This document shows positions 34,446 through 43,676 of a DNA stretch of 64,000 nt, piece after piece (within the stretch, counting starts at the first letter, position 1; each line of letters opens with the position of its first letter). A program made the translations under genes and the position numbers. The stretch is taken from NCBI RefSeq assembly GCF_024749045.1, contig NZ_CP087184.1, positions 1,612,001 to 1,676,000 of the forward strand, written 5' to 3'. Source of the DNA: Pseudomonas sp. B21-028. GTDB taxonomy: Bacteria; Pseudomonadota; Gammaproteobacteria; Pseudomonadales; Pseudomonadaceae. The notes under the pieces were generated by a model. The model had not been told where the DNA came from, searched no databases, and saw only the letters and a program-made list of their open reading frames with translations.

Positions 34446-34733
34446 ATGAAGTGCAGCATTCTAACGGCCATTGCCCTGGCGGCGCTCTCAATAAGTTGTG
34501 CACAGGCCCAGCAGCCGACGATTCCGGTAAGCCCACCCAGCGTCCCTGGTTCGCCTGGTACCGCCACCCCGATGCCCTACCCACCGGTCGCGCCCAGCAG
34601 CGTGCCCAAGGCCGATTCCGGAAATGACGGGCCGCCATTGCTGCCACCGATCGAGATACCCAGGCCGCCGCAGGATCAACCATTACCAGGGATGGAGGTG
34701 AAGCCGCCCAAGGTCAAGTCGCCGGGGGGCTGA
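34446..34733 (+). CDS. Secreted proline-rich small protein
   Basis: A 95-residue hypothetical. The N-terminal 22 residues are a signal peptide (MKCSILTAIALAALSISCAQAQQ); a Cys lies near the cleavage area, but the lipobox is poor. The rest is about one third Pro with no repeats or Cys (PVSPPSVPGSPGTATPMPYPP). ATG 34446 fits the signal peptide; an upstream frame opening at 34422 would disrupt it. Function unknown. Confidence 0.65.
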   Translation: MKCSILTAIALAALSISCAQAQQPTIPVSPPSVPGSPGTATPMPYPPVAPSSVPKADSGNDGPPLLPPIEIPRPPQDQPLPGMEVKPPKVKSPGG

Positions 34734-34763
34734 TCCCATGGCCTATGTGAATGACGACCCCCT

Positions 34764-34852
34764 TGTGGGAGCGAGCCTGCTCGCGATAGCGGTGGGTCAG
34801 TCACATGGATATTGATTGATCCGGCGCTATCGCGAGCAGGCTCGCTCCCACA
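34764..34852. repeat. REP-type inverted pair, family A copy 6
   Basis: Outward-facing arms GTGGGAGCGAGCCTGCTCGC and complement lie between the proline-rich protein and the cNMP-binding gene. Confidence 0.88.
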
Positions 34853-34856
34853 GGTG

Positions 34857-35330
34857 CTAGACCTGTTGTGACAGCAACTGCCCATCGGCCATGCGCAGGC
34901 GCTTGGACAGGGAGACGGCGAGGGCGCGGATGATTTTTGCGGCGACCTTGGGGGCATCGTTGAGCATTTTTTCCAGGGAATCCTTGCCCAGGTTCAGCAG
35001 TTGGCAATCACTGGCGGCGATGCAACTGGCCGAACGCCGCTCGCCGTCCAGCACGGCCATTTCACCAAACGCCCGGCCACTGCGCAGGGTGGCGATGGTC
35101 ACCGGTTGCCCGTCGGGGCCGGTCTTCTGCACGGCTACCTGGCCGGTGTGGATAATGCACATGAAGCTGCCCGCATCGCCCTCGCGGAAAATCGCTTCGC
35201 CCTGGGCGATGGCGCTGATGCTGAAGTAACCCGACGCGGCGGCGAAGTCGACGGGCAGCAACTGATCGAACAGGCCGCAGTCCATCAGCCAGTCGCGGAT
35301 TTCGTTGTTCAGTAAGGTCGGTTCTGGCAT
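34857..35330 (-). CDS. Cyclic nucleotide-binding domain protein
   Basis: A 157-residue protein that is essentially one Crp-like cNMP-binding domain (about 18-135). The phosphate-binding cassette FGEMAVLDGERRSASCIA (about 90-107) has the conserved Gly-Glu and Arg-Ser. No helix-turn-helix follows, so it is not a DNA-binding Crp. It probably senses cAMP or a related nucleotide and acts through a partner that is not visible here. Confidence 0.85.
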   Translation of the reverse strand: MPEPTLLNNEIRDWLMDCGLFDQLLPVDFAAASGYFSISAIAQGEAIFREGDAGSFMCIIHTGQVAVQKTGPDGQPVTIATLRSGRAFGEMAVLDGERRSASCIAASDCQLLNLGKDSLEKMLNDAPKVAAKIIRALAVSLSKRLRMADGQLLSQQV

Positions 35331-35379
35331 GGCTTACGGTCTTTCTTCTTGTGTTCTTTGCAAGAGTGGGAATGATCAC

Positions 35380-35470
35380 TGTGGGAGTGAGCCTGCTCGC
35401 GATAGCACAGCGTCAGTCGACTTCAATGTTGAAAAGCAGACCGCTATCGCGAGCAGGCTCGCTCCCACAG
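35380..35470. repeat. REP-type inverted pair, family A copy 7
   Basis: GTGGGAGTGAGCCTGCTCGC (one substitution) and its complement lie in the gap between the cNMP-binding gene and ptrB. Confidence 0.88.
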
Positions 35471-35535
35471 TTCTGAATTGTGCCAAGGCTGGGCCCTGCT
35501 CATGGAGCTAAGACCCGGCCCTCAACCAGAGTTCC

Positions 35536-37590
35536 TCAAGCCTTGCCCCAAATCTTCAACACAAATGAATATTCGAGCGCTACGTCACGCAATCCCTGGT
35601 AGCGCCCGCTCATTCCACCATGGCCGGCACCCAGTTCGGTCTTGAGCAGCAACGGGTTGTCATCGGTCTTGGTGGCGCGCAGTTTCGCGACCCACTTGGC
35701 CGCTTCCCAGTACTGCACGCGGCTGTCGTTGTAGCCGGCGATGACCAGCAGCGCCGGGTACGCCTGGGCGCGGACGTTTTCGTAGGGCGCATAGGCCCTG
35801 ATCCGATCATAGACGTCCGGCTCCTCCGGGTTGCCCCATTCGTCGTATTCGGTGACGGTCAGTGGCAGGTCCGGGTCGAGCATGGTGTTGAGCACATCGA
35901 CGAACGGCACTTCGGCAATCGCGACCTTGAACAGCTCCGGGCGTTGATTGAGGACCGCGCCGATCAACAGGCCGCCTGCGCTGCCGCCGCTGATCGCCAG
36001 CTGGTCGGCAGTGGTAAACCCATTGTCGATCAGATGCTCGGCGCAAGCGATGAAGTCGCTGAAGGTGTTGTGCTTGTGTTCCTGCTTGCCGGCGCGGTAC
36101 CAGGCTTCGCCGAGTTCGCCGCCGCCACGCACATGGGCGATGGCAAAGGCGACGCCGCGGTCAAGCAGGCTCAGTCGTGCGTGGGAGAACCACGGATCGA
36201 GGCTTTCGCCATAGGCGCCGTAGCCGTACAGATACAGCGGCACCGGTTGGCCGAGGGCTTCGCGCTTGACCACCAGGCTGATGGGTACCTGGGTGCCGTC
36301 CGGTGCCGTAGCCCACAGCCGCTGGCTGACGTAGGCATCGGCGTCGAATGGACCCAGCACCGGGGTTTGCTTGAGGACCACTTGTGCGCCACTGGCAAGG
36401 TCCAACTGACGGATCTGCGCCGGACGGTTCAGGGCTTCATAGCGCAGGCGGATGCGCTCGCTGACGAACTCCAGGCTGTTCTGCACATGCAGGCTGTAGG
36501 CGGCATCCGGCAGTTGCACGCGAAAGGCCGGCAAGCCTTGTGGATGAACCTCGATGATCGGCAGGCCACCTTCCCGCAGGCTCAACGTCATGGCGCCAGC
36601 GTTCAGGCTCAGGCCATCGAGCATCACCGTGTCGCTGTGGGGGATCAGGTTCCGCCAGTCGGCCTCGGTCGGCGCCACGCCCGTATCGGGGGCCTGGTAC
36701 AGCGCGAAATTGATGCCGTCGCGGTTGGTGCGGATCAGCCAGGTCCATTGACCGTCGAGCAGGCCGTGGTCGACGTCGTATTCGTGATGCTCCACCCGTG
36801 GTGCCAGGCAGGTGAAGGGCTGCTGGGGTTGGGCGGCGTCCAGTACCCAGACTTCGCTGGTGGTCTTGCTGCCCAGAGACAGGATCAACTGCCGCTCGGA
36901 GCTCGAACGGTAGCAATGCAGGAAGAAGCGCCCGTCCGGTTCATGGAACACTTCTTCGGCGGCGGTGCCATCAAGGCGATAGCGCCAGAGTTTGTGAGGA
37001 CGGTGGGTTTCGTCCAGTTCGCCGAAAAACAGCGTCAGGCTGTCGTTGGCCCAGGTCATGCTGCCGTCGCAGTTTTCGAAGGACAGTTCGCTGACCTTGT
37101 CGTTGGACAGCTCTTTCACGAACAGCGTGTAGATCTCGTCGCCCGTGGTGTCCAGGCTGTAGGCCAGGCGTTGGTGGTCGGGGCTGATGCTGAAGGCGCC
37201 GAGAGAAAAGAAACCGCCACCTGCCAGCGCGTTAGGGTCCAGCAACAATTGCTCGTGGTGTTCGTCCACGGTCAGGCTGTCGTCCGCCGGGCGCGGGCAG
37301 CGGTAGTGGCGCGGGTATTCGTCACCGGCGGTGGTGCGGGTGTAGTACAGGTAGGGACCCCAGGGCGAGGGCAGGGACAGATCGGTCTCGAGGATCCGCC
37401 CCTTGATCTCCTGGAACAGGGTTTCGCGCAGTTCGGCCTGATCGGCGAGCTGATCTTCCTGGAAGCGGTTTTCGGCCTTGAGGTAGTCGAGCACGGCGTC
37501 GGTGTCGCGTTCCTGCAGCCAGGCATACGGGTCGACACCGGGGTCCTTGCGGGCTACCGGGGCGTTGGAAACAGGGATGGATAAGGACAT
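35536..37590 (-). CDS. ptrB: Oligopeptidase B (S9A prolyl oligopeptidase family)
   Basis: Cytosolic serine peptidase of 684 residues cutting short peptides after basic residues. An N-terminal beta-propeller (about 70-400) caps the alpha/beta-hydrolase domain. The nucleophile Ser537 is in ISGGSAGGLLIG, and the catalytic His is in GAGHGGMSGR near the C-terminus. Start ATG 37590 is preferred over 37620 because family similarity starts at MSLSIP. Length matches the family. Confidence 0.92.
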   Translation of the reverse strand: MSLSIPVSNAPVARKDPGVDPYAWLQERDTDAVLDYLKAENRFQEDQLADQAELRETLFQEIKGRILETDLSLPSPWGPYLYYTRTTAGDEYPRHYRCPRPADDSLTVDEHHEQLLLDPNALAGGGFFSLGAFSISPDHQRLAYSLDTTGDEIYTLFVKELSNDKVSELSFENCDGSMTWANDSLTLFFGELDETHRPHKLWRYRLDGTAAEEVFHEPDGRFFLHCYRSSSERQLILSLGSKTTSEVWVLDAAQPQQPFTCLAPRVEHHEYDVDHGLLDGQWTWLIRTNRDGINFALYQAPDTGVAPTEADWRNLIPHSDTVMLDGLSLNAGAMTLSLREGGLPIIEVHPQGLPAFRVQLPDAAYSLHVQNSLEFVSERIRLRYEALNRPAQIRQLDLASGAQVVLKQTPVLGPFDADAYVSQRLWATAPDGTQVPISLVVKREALGQPVPLYLYGYGAYGESLDPWFSHARLSLLDRGVAFAIAHVRGGGELGEAWYRAGKQEHKHNTFSDFIACAEHLIDNGFTTADQLAISGGSAGGLLIGAVLNQRPELFKVAIAEVPFVDVLNTMLDPDLPLTVTEYDEWGNPEEPDVYDRIRAYAPYENVRAQAYPALLVIAGYNDSRVQYWEAAKWVAKLRATKTDDNPLLLKTELGAGHGGMSGRYQGLRDVALEYSFVLKIWGKA

Positions 37591-37680
37591 GAAAGGCTCT
37601 CGAACATATTCATGGCGCACGTCTGGGCAGCCTGACGGGCGAAAAGCCGTTACTATAAGCGCCTCTTTGCCTGCCTTGCC

Positions 37681-38181
37681 ATGGACACCATGACCGAGAA
37701 CGACTATCTGATCGCCTGGGGCCTCTACGCCTTCGCCGCACTGGGCTGCCTGCTGGTATGGATGCGCATCACCCGCTGGATGTGGCGCTGGTTGCGCGAG
37801 CCGCTGCGGTTGCTGATGGCGGTGTTGCTGTTCTGCCCCACCATTGTCGACCCGGTGAAGGACAAGTTCGCTCCGGCCCTGGCGATTGCCGCCCTGGACA
37901 TTCTGTTCAAGGTTGGCAACAACGTCTGGCGGGCAGCGTCTGACCTGCTCATGTACGGCATGATCGCCTTTGGCGTCTATTTGATCTTCGCATTGATCCG
38001 TTTCCCCATCGAGCGTGCTTCCAACGCCCGCAAGGAAAGGGCCGCCGCCGCGAAAGCTGCAGCTGCCGCGGCCGATGCGGAGGATGACGAGCCGCCGTTC
38101 GGCGTGGCCGGCGATGACCGTTACGGTCGCCCGCCGGTGCCGAGCAATCCCCAGCGTTCGCGTATCGAGCCGCGTCTGTAA
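37681..38181 (+). CDS. Small inner-membrane protein, unknown family
   Basis: A 166-residue protein (or 163 from the in-frame ATG at 37690). Three hydrophobic segments, about 11-30, 40-60 and 88-108, are followed by a cytoplasmic Ala/Lys-rich tail (RKERAAAAKAAAAAADAEDDEPPFG) likely to be a charged helix. I do not recognise the family. It is divergent from ptrB and may be co-transcribed with the glutamine amidotransferase 33 bp downstream. Confidence 0.75.
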   Translation: MDTMTENDYLIAWGLYAFAALGCLLVWMRITRWMWRWLREPLRLLMAVLLFCPTIVDPVKDKFAPALAIAALDILFKVGNNVWRAASDLLMYGMIAFGVYLIFALIRFPIERASNARKERAAAAKAAAAAADAEDDEPPFGVAGDDRYGRPPVPSNPQRSRIEPRL

Positions 38182-38214
38182 CCCGGCCTGTCCCCTTCAA
38201 GCGAGAGTCCGAGC

Positions 38215-38991
38215 ATGTGTGAGCTACTGGGCATGAGTGCCAATGTGCCGACCGACATCGTGTTCAGCTTCACCGGGTTGATGCAGCGCGGCGGCAAGAC
38301 CGGGCCGCACCGGGACGGTTGGGGCATCGCATTCTATGAGGGCCGTGGCCTGCGCCTGTTCCAGGACCCCGCGGCCAGCAGCGAGTCGGAAGTGGCGAAC
38401 CTGGTGCAGCGCTATCCGATCAAGAGCGAAGTGGTGATCGGGCATATCCGCCAGGCCAATGTCGGCAAGGTCTGCCTGTCCAACACCCACCCGTTCGTGC
38501 GCGAGTTGTGGGGACGGAACTGGTGTTTTGCCCATAACGGCCAGCTCGCCGGTTTCCAGCCAGCGGTGAGTTTCTACCGCCCGGTGGGCGATACCGACAG
38601 CGAAGCGGCGTTCTGCGACCTGCTCAACCGCGTGCGCCAGGCTTTTCCGGAGCCGGTGGAGGTGGAGTTACTGCTGCCGTCGCTGATCCAGGCCTGCTCC
38701 GAATACCGCAGCAAGGGCGTGTTCAATTGCCTGCTCAGCGACGGCGACTGGCTGTTCTGCTATTGCTCGACCAAACTGGCCCAGATCACCCGTCGCGCGC
38801 CGTTTGGCCCGGCGCGGCTCAAGGATGTGGATGTGATCGTGGATTTCCAGGCCGAAACCACGCCCAACGACGTGGTCACGGTGATCGCCACCGAACCCTT
38901 GACCGAAAACGAAACCTGGACCCGCTACGAACCGGGCCAATGGAGCCTGTGGCGACGCGGCGAATGCGTCAGCCATGGCCGCACCGAATAA
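38215..38991 (+). CDS. Class II glutamine amidotransferase (YafJ-like)
   Basis: A 258-residue protein. After Met removal the N-terminal nucleophile is Cys2 ([10 protein letters not shown]), with Arg in [10 protein letters not shown] and the Asn/Gly oxyanion part in FAHNGQL. It is an Ntn glutamine hydrolase domain without an attached synthase domain, as in E. coli YafJ. Acceptor unknown. The start is fixed by the need for Cys at position 2. It is in a run with the preceding and following membrane proteins. Confidence 0.9.
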   Translation: MCELLGMSANVPTDIVFSFTGLMQRGGKTGPHRDGWGIAFYEGRGLRLFQDPAASSESEVANLVQRYPIKSEVVIGHIRQANVGKVCLSNTHPFVRELWGRNWCFAHNGQLAGFQPAVSFYRPVGDTDSEAAFCDLLNRVRQAFPEPVEVELLLPSLIQACSEYRSKGVFNCLLSDGDWLFCYCSTKLAQITRRAPFGPARLKDVDVIVDFQAETTPNDVVTVIATEPLTENETWTRYEPGQWSLWRRGECVSHGRTE

Positions 38992-39003
38992 GGACGTCAC
39001 GTT

Positions 39004-39546
39004 ATGTTGCTCAGTTATCTACGGCTGGTGTTGTTTGCAGTGGGCCTGCTGATCGGGGTCCAGGTGCCGGGTTTCATCAGCGATTACGCCAAGCGGGTCG
39101 AAGCGCACCTGATCGAGGCCCAGAAGGGCCTGCAAGGGTTTCAGGGCACCGCCAACCAGTTTTTCAAAGGTGACATGCAGGCCTTGGTGGCGCATTACCG
39201 TGCCAGCGAGGACCCGATCTTTCGCAGCGATGCCGACAGCCTGAACACCCTGCTGGTGCGCCAGCAGGCGTTGGACAAGCAATACCAGGCGATGCAAGGC
39301 CCGTGGTATATCCGTCTGCTGCAAGTGGCGCTGGCCGCCGATCCGGACATCCGCAAGGAAACCTGGAATGGCTACAGTTACCAGATCCTGCTGACCCCCG
39401 AAGCGATGATCTGGGGCATCAGCGGCGCCATGCTGCTGTCGTTCGGCCTGGAATGCCTGTTCCGCCTGATCGACTGGGTGGTACTGGGTGGCAAGCGCCT
39501 GCGCCAGAGCCGGCCGATTGAAGAGCGGGATTTGCGCGGGCTTTGA
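39004..39546 (+). CDS. DUF2937 family membrane protein
   Basis: A 180-residue protein with an N-terminal transmembrane segment (about 2-22), a long helical periplasmic part (25-125) and a second membrane helix (about 135-158). The layout fits the DUF2937 family of Pseudomonas membrane proteins of unknown role. It starts 12 bp after the amidotransferase and so is likely in one transcript with it. Confidence 0.75.
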   Translation: MLLSYLRLVLFAVGLLIGVQVPGFISDYAKRVEAHLIEAQKGLQGFQGTANQFFKGDMQALVAHYRASEDPIFRSDADSLNTLLVRQQALDKQYQAMQGPWYIRLLQVALAADPDIRKETWNGYSYQILLTPEAMIWGISGAMLLSFGLECLFRLIDWVVLGGKRLRQSRPIEERDLRGL

Positions 39547-39568
39547 CCCAACCCAAATAGAGCTTTTC

Positions 39569-39692
39569 TGTGGCGAGGGGATTCATCCCCGCTGGGCTGC
39601 GAAGCAGCCCCATTGGATCTGTCTGACACACCACTGGGGCGATGTTTTTTGGGGCTGCTTCGCAGCCCAGCGGGGATGAATCCCCTCGCCAC
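39569..39692. repeat. Family B inverted repeat, copy 2
   Basis: TGTGGCGAGGGGATTCATCC and the complement, with the inner arms GCTGGGCTGCGAAGCAG/CTGCTTCGCAGCCCAGC also paired. It occupies most of the 315-bp gap 39547-39861; nothing else is seen there apart from the downstream promoter region. Confidence 0.9.
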
Positions 39693-39861
39693 TAATGGTG
39701 AGTAGCCAAGCACCCCGTTTCCCACCCAATCAACTTTTTCTTATGACCCGTCCGCAATTTTATTCGTTGGACGCGCCGCGCCGTGGGCCCAAGAATCGGC
39801 GCAACCGGTCTCTACGTTTCCAGCGTCGAGGCTTATAACAATAAAACCGTGGAGAACCACC

Positions 39862-41148
39862 ATGAGTGCCCCTGACACACTCGGCGTCCGCCAACCCCAG
39901 GCCCGTTCCGGTCCGTTCGGCTGGTACCGCAACATCAATCAGCAGGAACGCCGCACCTTCTGGAGCTGCAAGATCGGTTATGCCCTGGACGGCATGGATA
40001 CGCAGATGCTCAGTTTCGTGGTGCCGACCCTGATCGCGATGTGGGGCATCACCACCGGGCAAGCAGGGCTGATCCACACCAGCACCCTGATCGCCTCGGC
40101 CATCGGCGGCTGGGTGGCCGGTATTCTCTCGGACCGCATCGGCCGGGTCCGTACCCTGCAACTGACGGTGCTGTGGTTCGCTTTCTTCACCTTCCTGTGT
40201 GGCCTGGCCCAGAGTTATGAACAGCTGCTGATCGCCCGTACCCTGATGGGCTTCGGCTTCGGTGGCGAATGGACCGCCGGCGCGGTGCTGATGGGCGAGG
40301 TGATCCGCGCCAAGGACCGCGGCAAGGCGGTTGGCATGGTGCAGGCGGGCTGGGCGCTGGGTTGGGGCATGACAGCGATTCTGTATGCGCTGCTGTTTTC
40401 GGTGTTGGCGCCGGAAGACGCCTGGCGCGCCCTGTTCATGCTTGGCCTGGTCCCGGCGATATTCGTGATTTTCGTCCGGCGACTGGTCAAGGACCCGGAG
40501 ATCTATAACCAGACCAAGGCCCGTGAGGAACCGAGCAATCCGGCGAAGTTCTACGAGATTTTCGCCCCCGGCATCCTCTTCACCACGATTCGCGCTTCGT
40601 TGCTGACCACCGGTGCGCTGGGTGGCTACTACGCCATCACCTCCTGGTTGCCGACCTTCCTGAAGAATGAACGTGGCTTGAGCGTTCTGAGTACCGGTGG
40701 CTACCTGGCGATGGTGATCGCCGGTTCCTACGTGGGTTACGTCATCAGCGCCTATTTGACCGACATCCTGGGCCGCAAGAAGAACTTTGTCCTGTTCGCC
40801 GTCGGTTCGTTCGTCATCGTGCTGCTGTACACCCAGATGCCGGTGAGCAATAACGTGATGCTCTGGCTGGGCTTCCCCCTGGGATTCTTTGCGTCGGGGA
40901 TATTCAGCGGCATGGGCTCGTTCCTTACCGAGCTGTTTCCGACCCGCATCCGCGGCTCGGGCCAGGGTTTCTGCTACAACATCGGTCGGGCACTGGCGGC
41001 GCTGTTTCCGCTACTGATCGGCCTGCTGAGCCAGAAGGTGCCCTTGAGTGTCGGCATCGGGGCGTTCGCGGCCGTGTCCTACGGCGTGGTGATCCTGGCG
41101 GCGCTCAGCCTGCCGGAAACCCAGGGCAAACAGTTGGATGCCGAGTAA
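39862..41148 (+). CDS. MFS transporter, candidate 5-oxoproline importer
   Basis: A 428-residue major facilitator with 12 predicted membrane helices. The cytoplasmic loop 2-3 motif GGWVAGILSDRIGRVRTLQ (about 75-93) is the MFS signature, and the DGMDTQMLSF start matches the sugar/metabolite:H+ symporter group. It lies 63 bp before pxpABC on the same strand, so the cargo is plausibly 5-oxoproline or a related amide acid; this is context only. Confidence 0.88.
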   Translation: MSAPDTLGVRQPQARSGPFGWYRNINQQERRTFWSCKIGYALDGMDTQMLSFVVPTLIAMWGITTGQAGLIHTSTLIASAIGGWVAGILSDRIGRVRTLQLTVLWFAFFTFLCGLAQSYEQLLIARTLMGFGFGGEWTAGAVLMGEVIRAKDRGKAVGMVQAGWALGWGMTAILYALLFSVLAPEDAWRALFMLGLVPAIFVIFVRRLVKDPEIYNQTKAREEPSNPAKFYEIFAPGILFTTIRASLLTTGALGGYYAITSWLPTFLKNERGLSVLSTGGYLAMVIAGSYVGYVISAYLTDILGRKKNFVLFAVGSFVIVLLYTQMPVSNNVMLWLGFPLGFFASGIFSGMGSFLTELFPTRIRGSGQGFCYNIGRALAALFPLLIGLLSQKVPLSVGIGAFAAVSYGVVILAALSLPETQGKQLDAE

Positions 41149-41211
41149 CTGATAACCTGTGGGGCACATGCCCCACGGCCAGAAAAGAAACAACCTACAG
41201 GAGCGTTCACA

Positions 41212-41964
41212 GTGAACCGCCTGCTATTGAACTGCGACATCGGCGAAAGCTTCGGCAACTGGACCATGGGTCTGGACGCCGAGGTGATGCCCTTCATCGA
41301 TTGCGCCAACATCGCCTGCGGTTTTCATGCCGGTGACCCGAGCATCATGCGCAAGACCGTCAGCCTGGCCCTGAGCCATGGCGTACAAATCGGCGCACAC
41401 CCGGCCTATCAGGACCTGGCGGGTTTCGGCCGCCGCTCCATGGCCTATACCGCCCAGGAACTGCAGGACCTGCTGCATTACCAGATCGGTGCCCTTGACG
41501 GCATCTGCCGGGCCCAGGGCGGGCGGGTCAGCTACGTCAAACCCCATGGCGCGATGTACAACGACATGATGGCCAATCCGGCGCAACTGCGTGCCGTGAT
41601 CCAGGCCGTCGCGGCCTACGACCCGCAGTTGCCGCTGATGCTGATGGCAACCCGGGACAACAGCGCCGCCCAGGCCCTGGGTGACGAGTATGGCCTGACG
41701 TTGTGGTTCGAAGCCTTCGCCGACCGTGCCTACGACAGCGCCGGCCACCTGGTTTCGCGCCAGTTGCCGGGCGCGGTGCATCACGATGCCGAGGTCATCA
41801 TCGGGCAGGCCCTGACCATCGCCCGCGGCGACTCGCTGACCGCCAGCGATGGCAGCGCGTTGCTCCTGCATGCCAATACCTTGTGTGTGCACGGTGACAA
41901 CGCCAGCTCCGTGGCGGCGGTGCAACGCATCCGTGAAGCGCTGGACGGGCAGCGTGCATCATGA
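41212..41964 (+). CDS. pxpA: 5-oxoprolinase subunit A PxpA (LamB/YcsF)
   Basis: ATP-dependent opening of 5-oxoproline to glutamate is carried out by PxpA with PxpBC. 250 residues from GTG 41212. The family features [11 protein letters not shown] (4-14), [10 protein letters not shown] (31-40) and [15 protein letters not shown] (about 59-73) are present. The stop overlaps pxpB by 4 bp. The three subunits follow in the order A-B-C as in E. coli, and the MFS gene precedes them. Confidence 0.95.
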   Translation: MNRLLLNCDIGESFGNWTMGLDAEVMPFIDCANIACGFHAGDPSIMRKTVSLALSHGVQIGAHPAYQDLAGFGRRSMAYTAQELQDLLHYQIGALDGICRAQGGRVSYVKPHGAMYNDMMANPAQLRAVIQAVAAYDPQLPLMLMATRDNSAAQALGDEYGLTLWFEAFADRAYDSAGHLVSRQLPGAVHHDAEVIIGQALTIARGDSLTASDGSALLLHANTLCVHGDNASSVAAVQRIREALDGQRAS

Positions 41965-42665
41965 AACCACGGGTGGAAGTGGTGGCGGTGGACTGCCTGA
42001 TGGTGCGCCTGTTCGATGAGATCGCCGAGACCCACATGCCGTGGATGCTTGCTGCCAGTGGGCGTCTGCGCGAGGTGTTCGCCGAGTACCTGATCGACCT
42101 GGTGCCGTCCTACACCACGCTGATGGTGCATTACGACATGCTGGCGCTGAACCCGGCACAGGCTCGGGATCTGGTCAACGAGGCGCTGAACAATCTCTCC
42201 CCCGACGCCCGCTCGGTCGGCCAGTGCCATGTGCTGCCGGTGTGGTACGACCTCAGTGTCGGACCCGAACTGAACCTGTTGTCGAGTCGCAGCGGGTTGA
42301 CGGTGGAGCAGGTGATCCGTCGCCACAGCGAGCACGAATACCAGGTGTTTGCCCTGGGCTTTGCGCCCGGATTTGCCTTCATGGGGTTGGTGGACGAAGT
42401 ACTGGCCGCGCCGCGCCTCGACACGCCGCGCAAGCGGGTGGCGGCGGGCAGCGTCGGCATCGCCGAGCGCCAGACCGCGGCGTATCCGCTGGTGTCGCCC
42501 GGTGGCTGGAACCTGGTCGGTCGTACCCCGGCCAAACTGTTCGATCGTGAGCGTGACGGCTACAGCCTGATGCAACCCGGCGACACGGTGCGCTTTGTCG
42601 CCGTGGACCACGCCGAATTCATCGCATTGGGTGGCGACGACACACCGCAGGAGGCCCTGGCATGA
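41961..42665 (+). CDS. pxpB: 5-oxoprolinase subunit B PxpB
   Basis: Forms with PxpC the ATP-using half of 5-oxoprolinase. 234 residues, family length; the KipI-type cyclophilin-like motifs are [41 protein letters not shown] (about 130-170). It overlaps both pxpA (4 bp) and pxpC (4 bp), so the three are strictly coupled. Older annotation as 'allophanate hydrolase subunit 1' or KipI is superseded by the context with pxpA and pxpC. Confidence 0.94.
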   Translation: MKPRVEVVAVDCLMVRLFDEIAETHMPWMLAASGRLREVFAEYLIDLVPSYTTLMVHYDMLALNPAQARDLVNEALNNLSPDARSVGQCHVLPVWYDLSVGPELNLLSSRSGLTVEQVIRRHSEHEYQVFALGFAPGFAFMGLVDEVLAAPRLDTPRKRVAAGSVGIAERQTAAYPLVSPGGWNLVGRTPAKLFDRERDGYSLMQPGDTVRFVAVDHAEFIALGGDDTPQEALA

Positions 42666-43582
42666 GCCGTTTGTTGATCGAGGCCAGCACACCGCTGTGC
42701 CTGTTGCAGGACGGCGGCCGTTTCGGCGTCAGGCATCTGGGCGTGACCCAGGGCGGCGCGGCGGACTGGCTGTCGATGGCCTGGGCCAACTGGATGCTGG
42801 GCAATGCCCTGGGCGCGACTGTGGTGGAAATCACCCTCGGCGGCTTCACAGTGGTGGCCGAAGAGGATTGTGTACTGGCGCTGGCCGGGGCTGACCTCGG
42901 GGCACGGCTGGACGGCCAGGCCGTGGCAGCGTGGCGCTATTTCAGTTTGCGCAAGGGCCAGACCCTGGCGTTGACCCAACCTGTGCTCGGTGCCCGGGCG
43001 TACCTCGCGGCCCCCGGTGGCTTCGATGCGCCGGCGGTGCTGGGCAGCCGGTCGACGGTGGTGCGTGAAGAGCTCGGTGGCCTGGATGGGCTGGGGCGCG
43101 CGTTGGGCCGTGGCGAGCACTTGAGCTATTCAGGCCCGGTCACGCCTCGGCCGATGCCGGGCAGGCTGATTCCGGATTTCCAGCAGGCCCAGCCGCTGGA
43201 CCTGATTCTGGGGGCGCAGAATGGCGCGTTCAGCGGACGGAGCCTGTTCGATGCGTTCAACACGCCTTGGACACTGGACAGCCGCGCCGACCGCATGGGC
43301 ATCCGCTTGCTGGGCGCCGGCCTGGAATACCAGGGCCCTGCGATGATTTCCGAAGGCATTCCCCTGGGAGCCGTGCAGGTACCGCCGGATGGCCAGCCGA
43401 TCGTGCTGCTCAACGACCGGCAGACCATTGGCGGCTACCCCCGCCTTGGCGCCTTGACGCCACTGGCCCTGGCGCGGCTGGCGCAATGCCTGCCAGGGAC
43501 GCAGGTGCGGTTGCGGCCGGTGGTGCAGGAGGTTGCGCATCGACAGCAGGTGGAGTGCTTGCGCGGATTCATGGACCGCTGA
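42662..43582 (+). CDS. pxpC: 5-oxoprolinase subunit C PxpC
   Basis: Partner of PxpB in ATP-dependent 5-oxoproline hydrolysis. 306 residues with the KipA-type start (QDGGRFGVRHLGVTQGGAADWLS, about 16-38) and the C-terminal NDRQTIGGYPRLG (about 252-264). It begins inside pxpB and ends at a family A repeat. Complete, no frameshift. Biotin carboxylase or urea genes are absent, which supports the PxpC call over allophanate hydrolase. Confidence 0.94.
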   Translation: MSRLLIEASTPLCLLQDGGRFGVRHLGVTQGGAADWLSMAWANWMLGNALGATVVEITLGGFTVVAEEDCVLALAGADLGARLDGQAVAAWRYFSLRKGQTLALTQPVLGARAYLAAPGGFDAPAVLGSRSTVVREELGGLDGLGRALGRGEHLSYSGPVTPRPMPGRLIPDFQQAQPLDLILGAQNGAFSGRSLFDAFNTPWTLDSRADRMGIRLLGAGLEYQGPAMISEGIPLGAVQVPPDGQPIVLLNDRQTIGGYPRLGALTPLALARLAQCLPGTQVRLRPVVQEVAHRQQVECLRGFMDR

Positions 43583-43585
43583 AAG

Positions 43586-43651
43586 CATCGCGAGCAGGCT
43601 CGCTCCCACAGAGAACGTATTCCAAATGTGGGAGCGAGCCTGCTCGCGATG
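43586..43651. repeat. REP-type inverted pair, family A copy 8
   Basis: Inward-facing pair between convergent pxpC and the VWA gene; closely similar in length to copy 5. Confidence 0.88.
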
Positions 43652-43676
43652 AGGCCCTGTCAGGCGGTAAAAAATC

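Noticed and set aside
35620..37584. 654-codon plus-strand open frame opposite ptrB
   Set aside because: Antisense shadow of oligopeptidase B; it lacks a start context and motifs.
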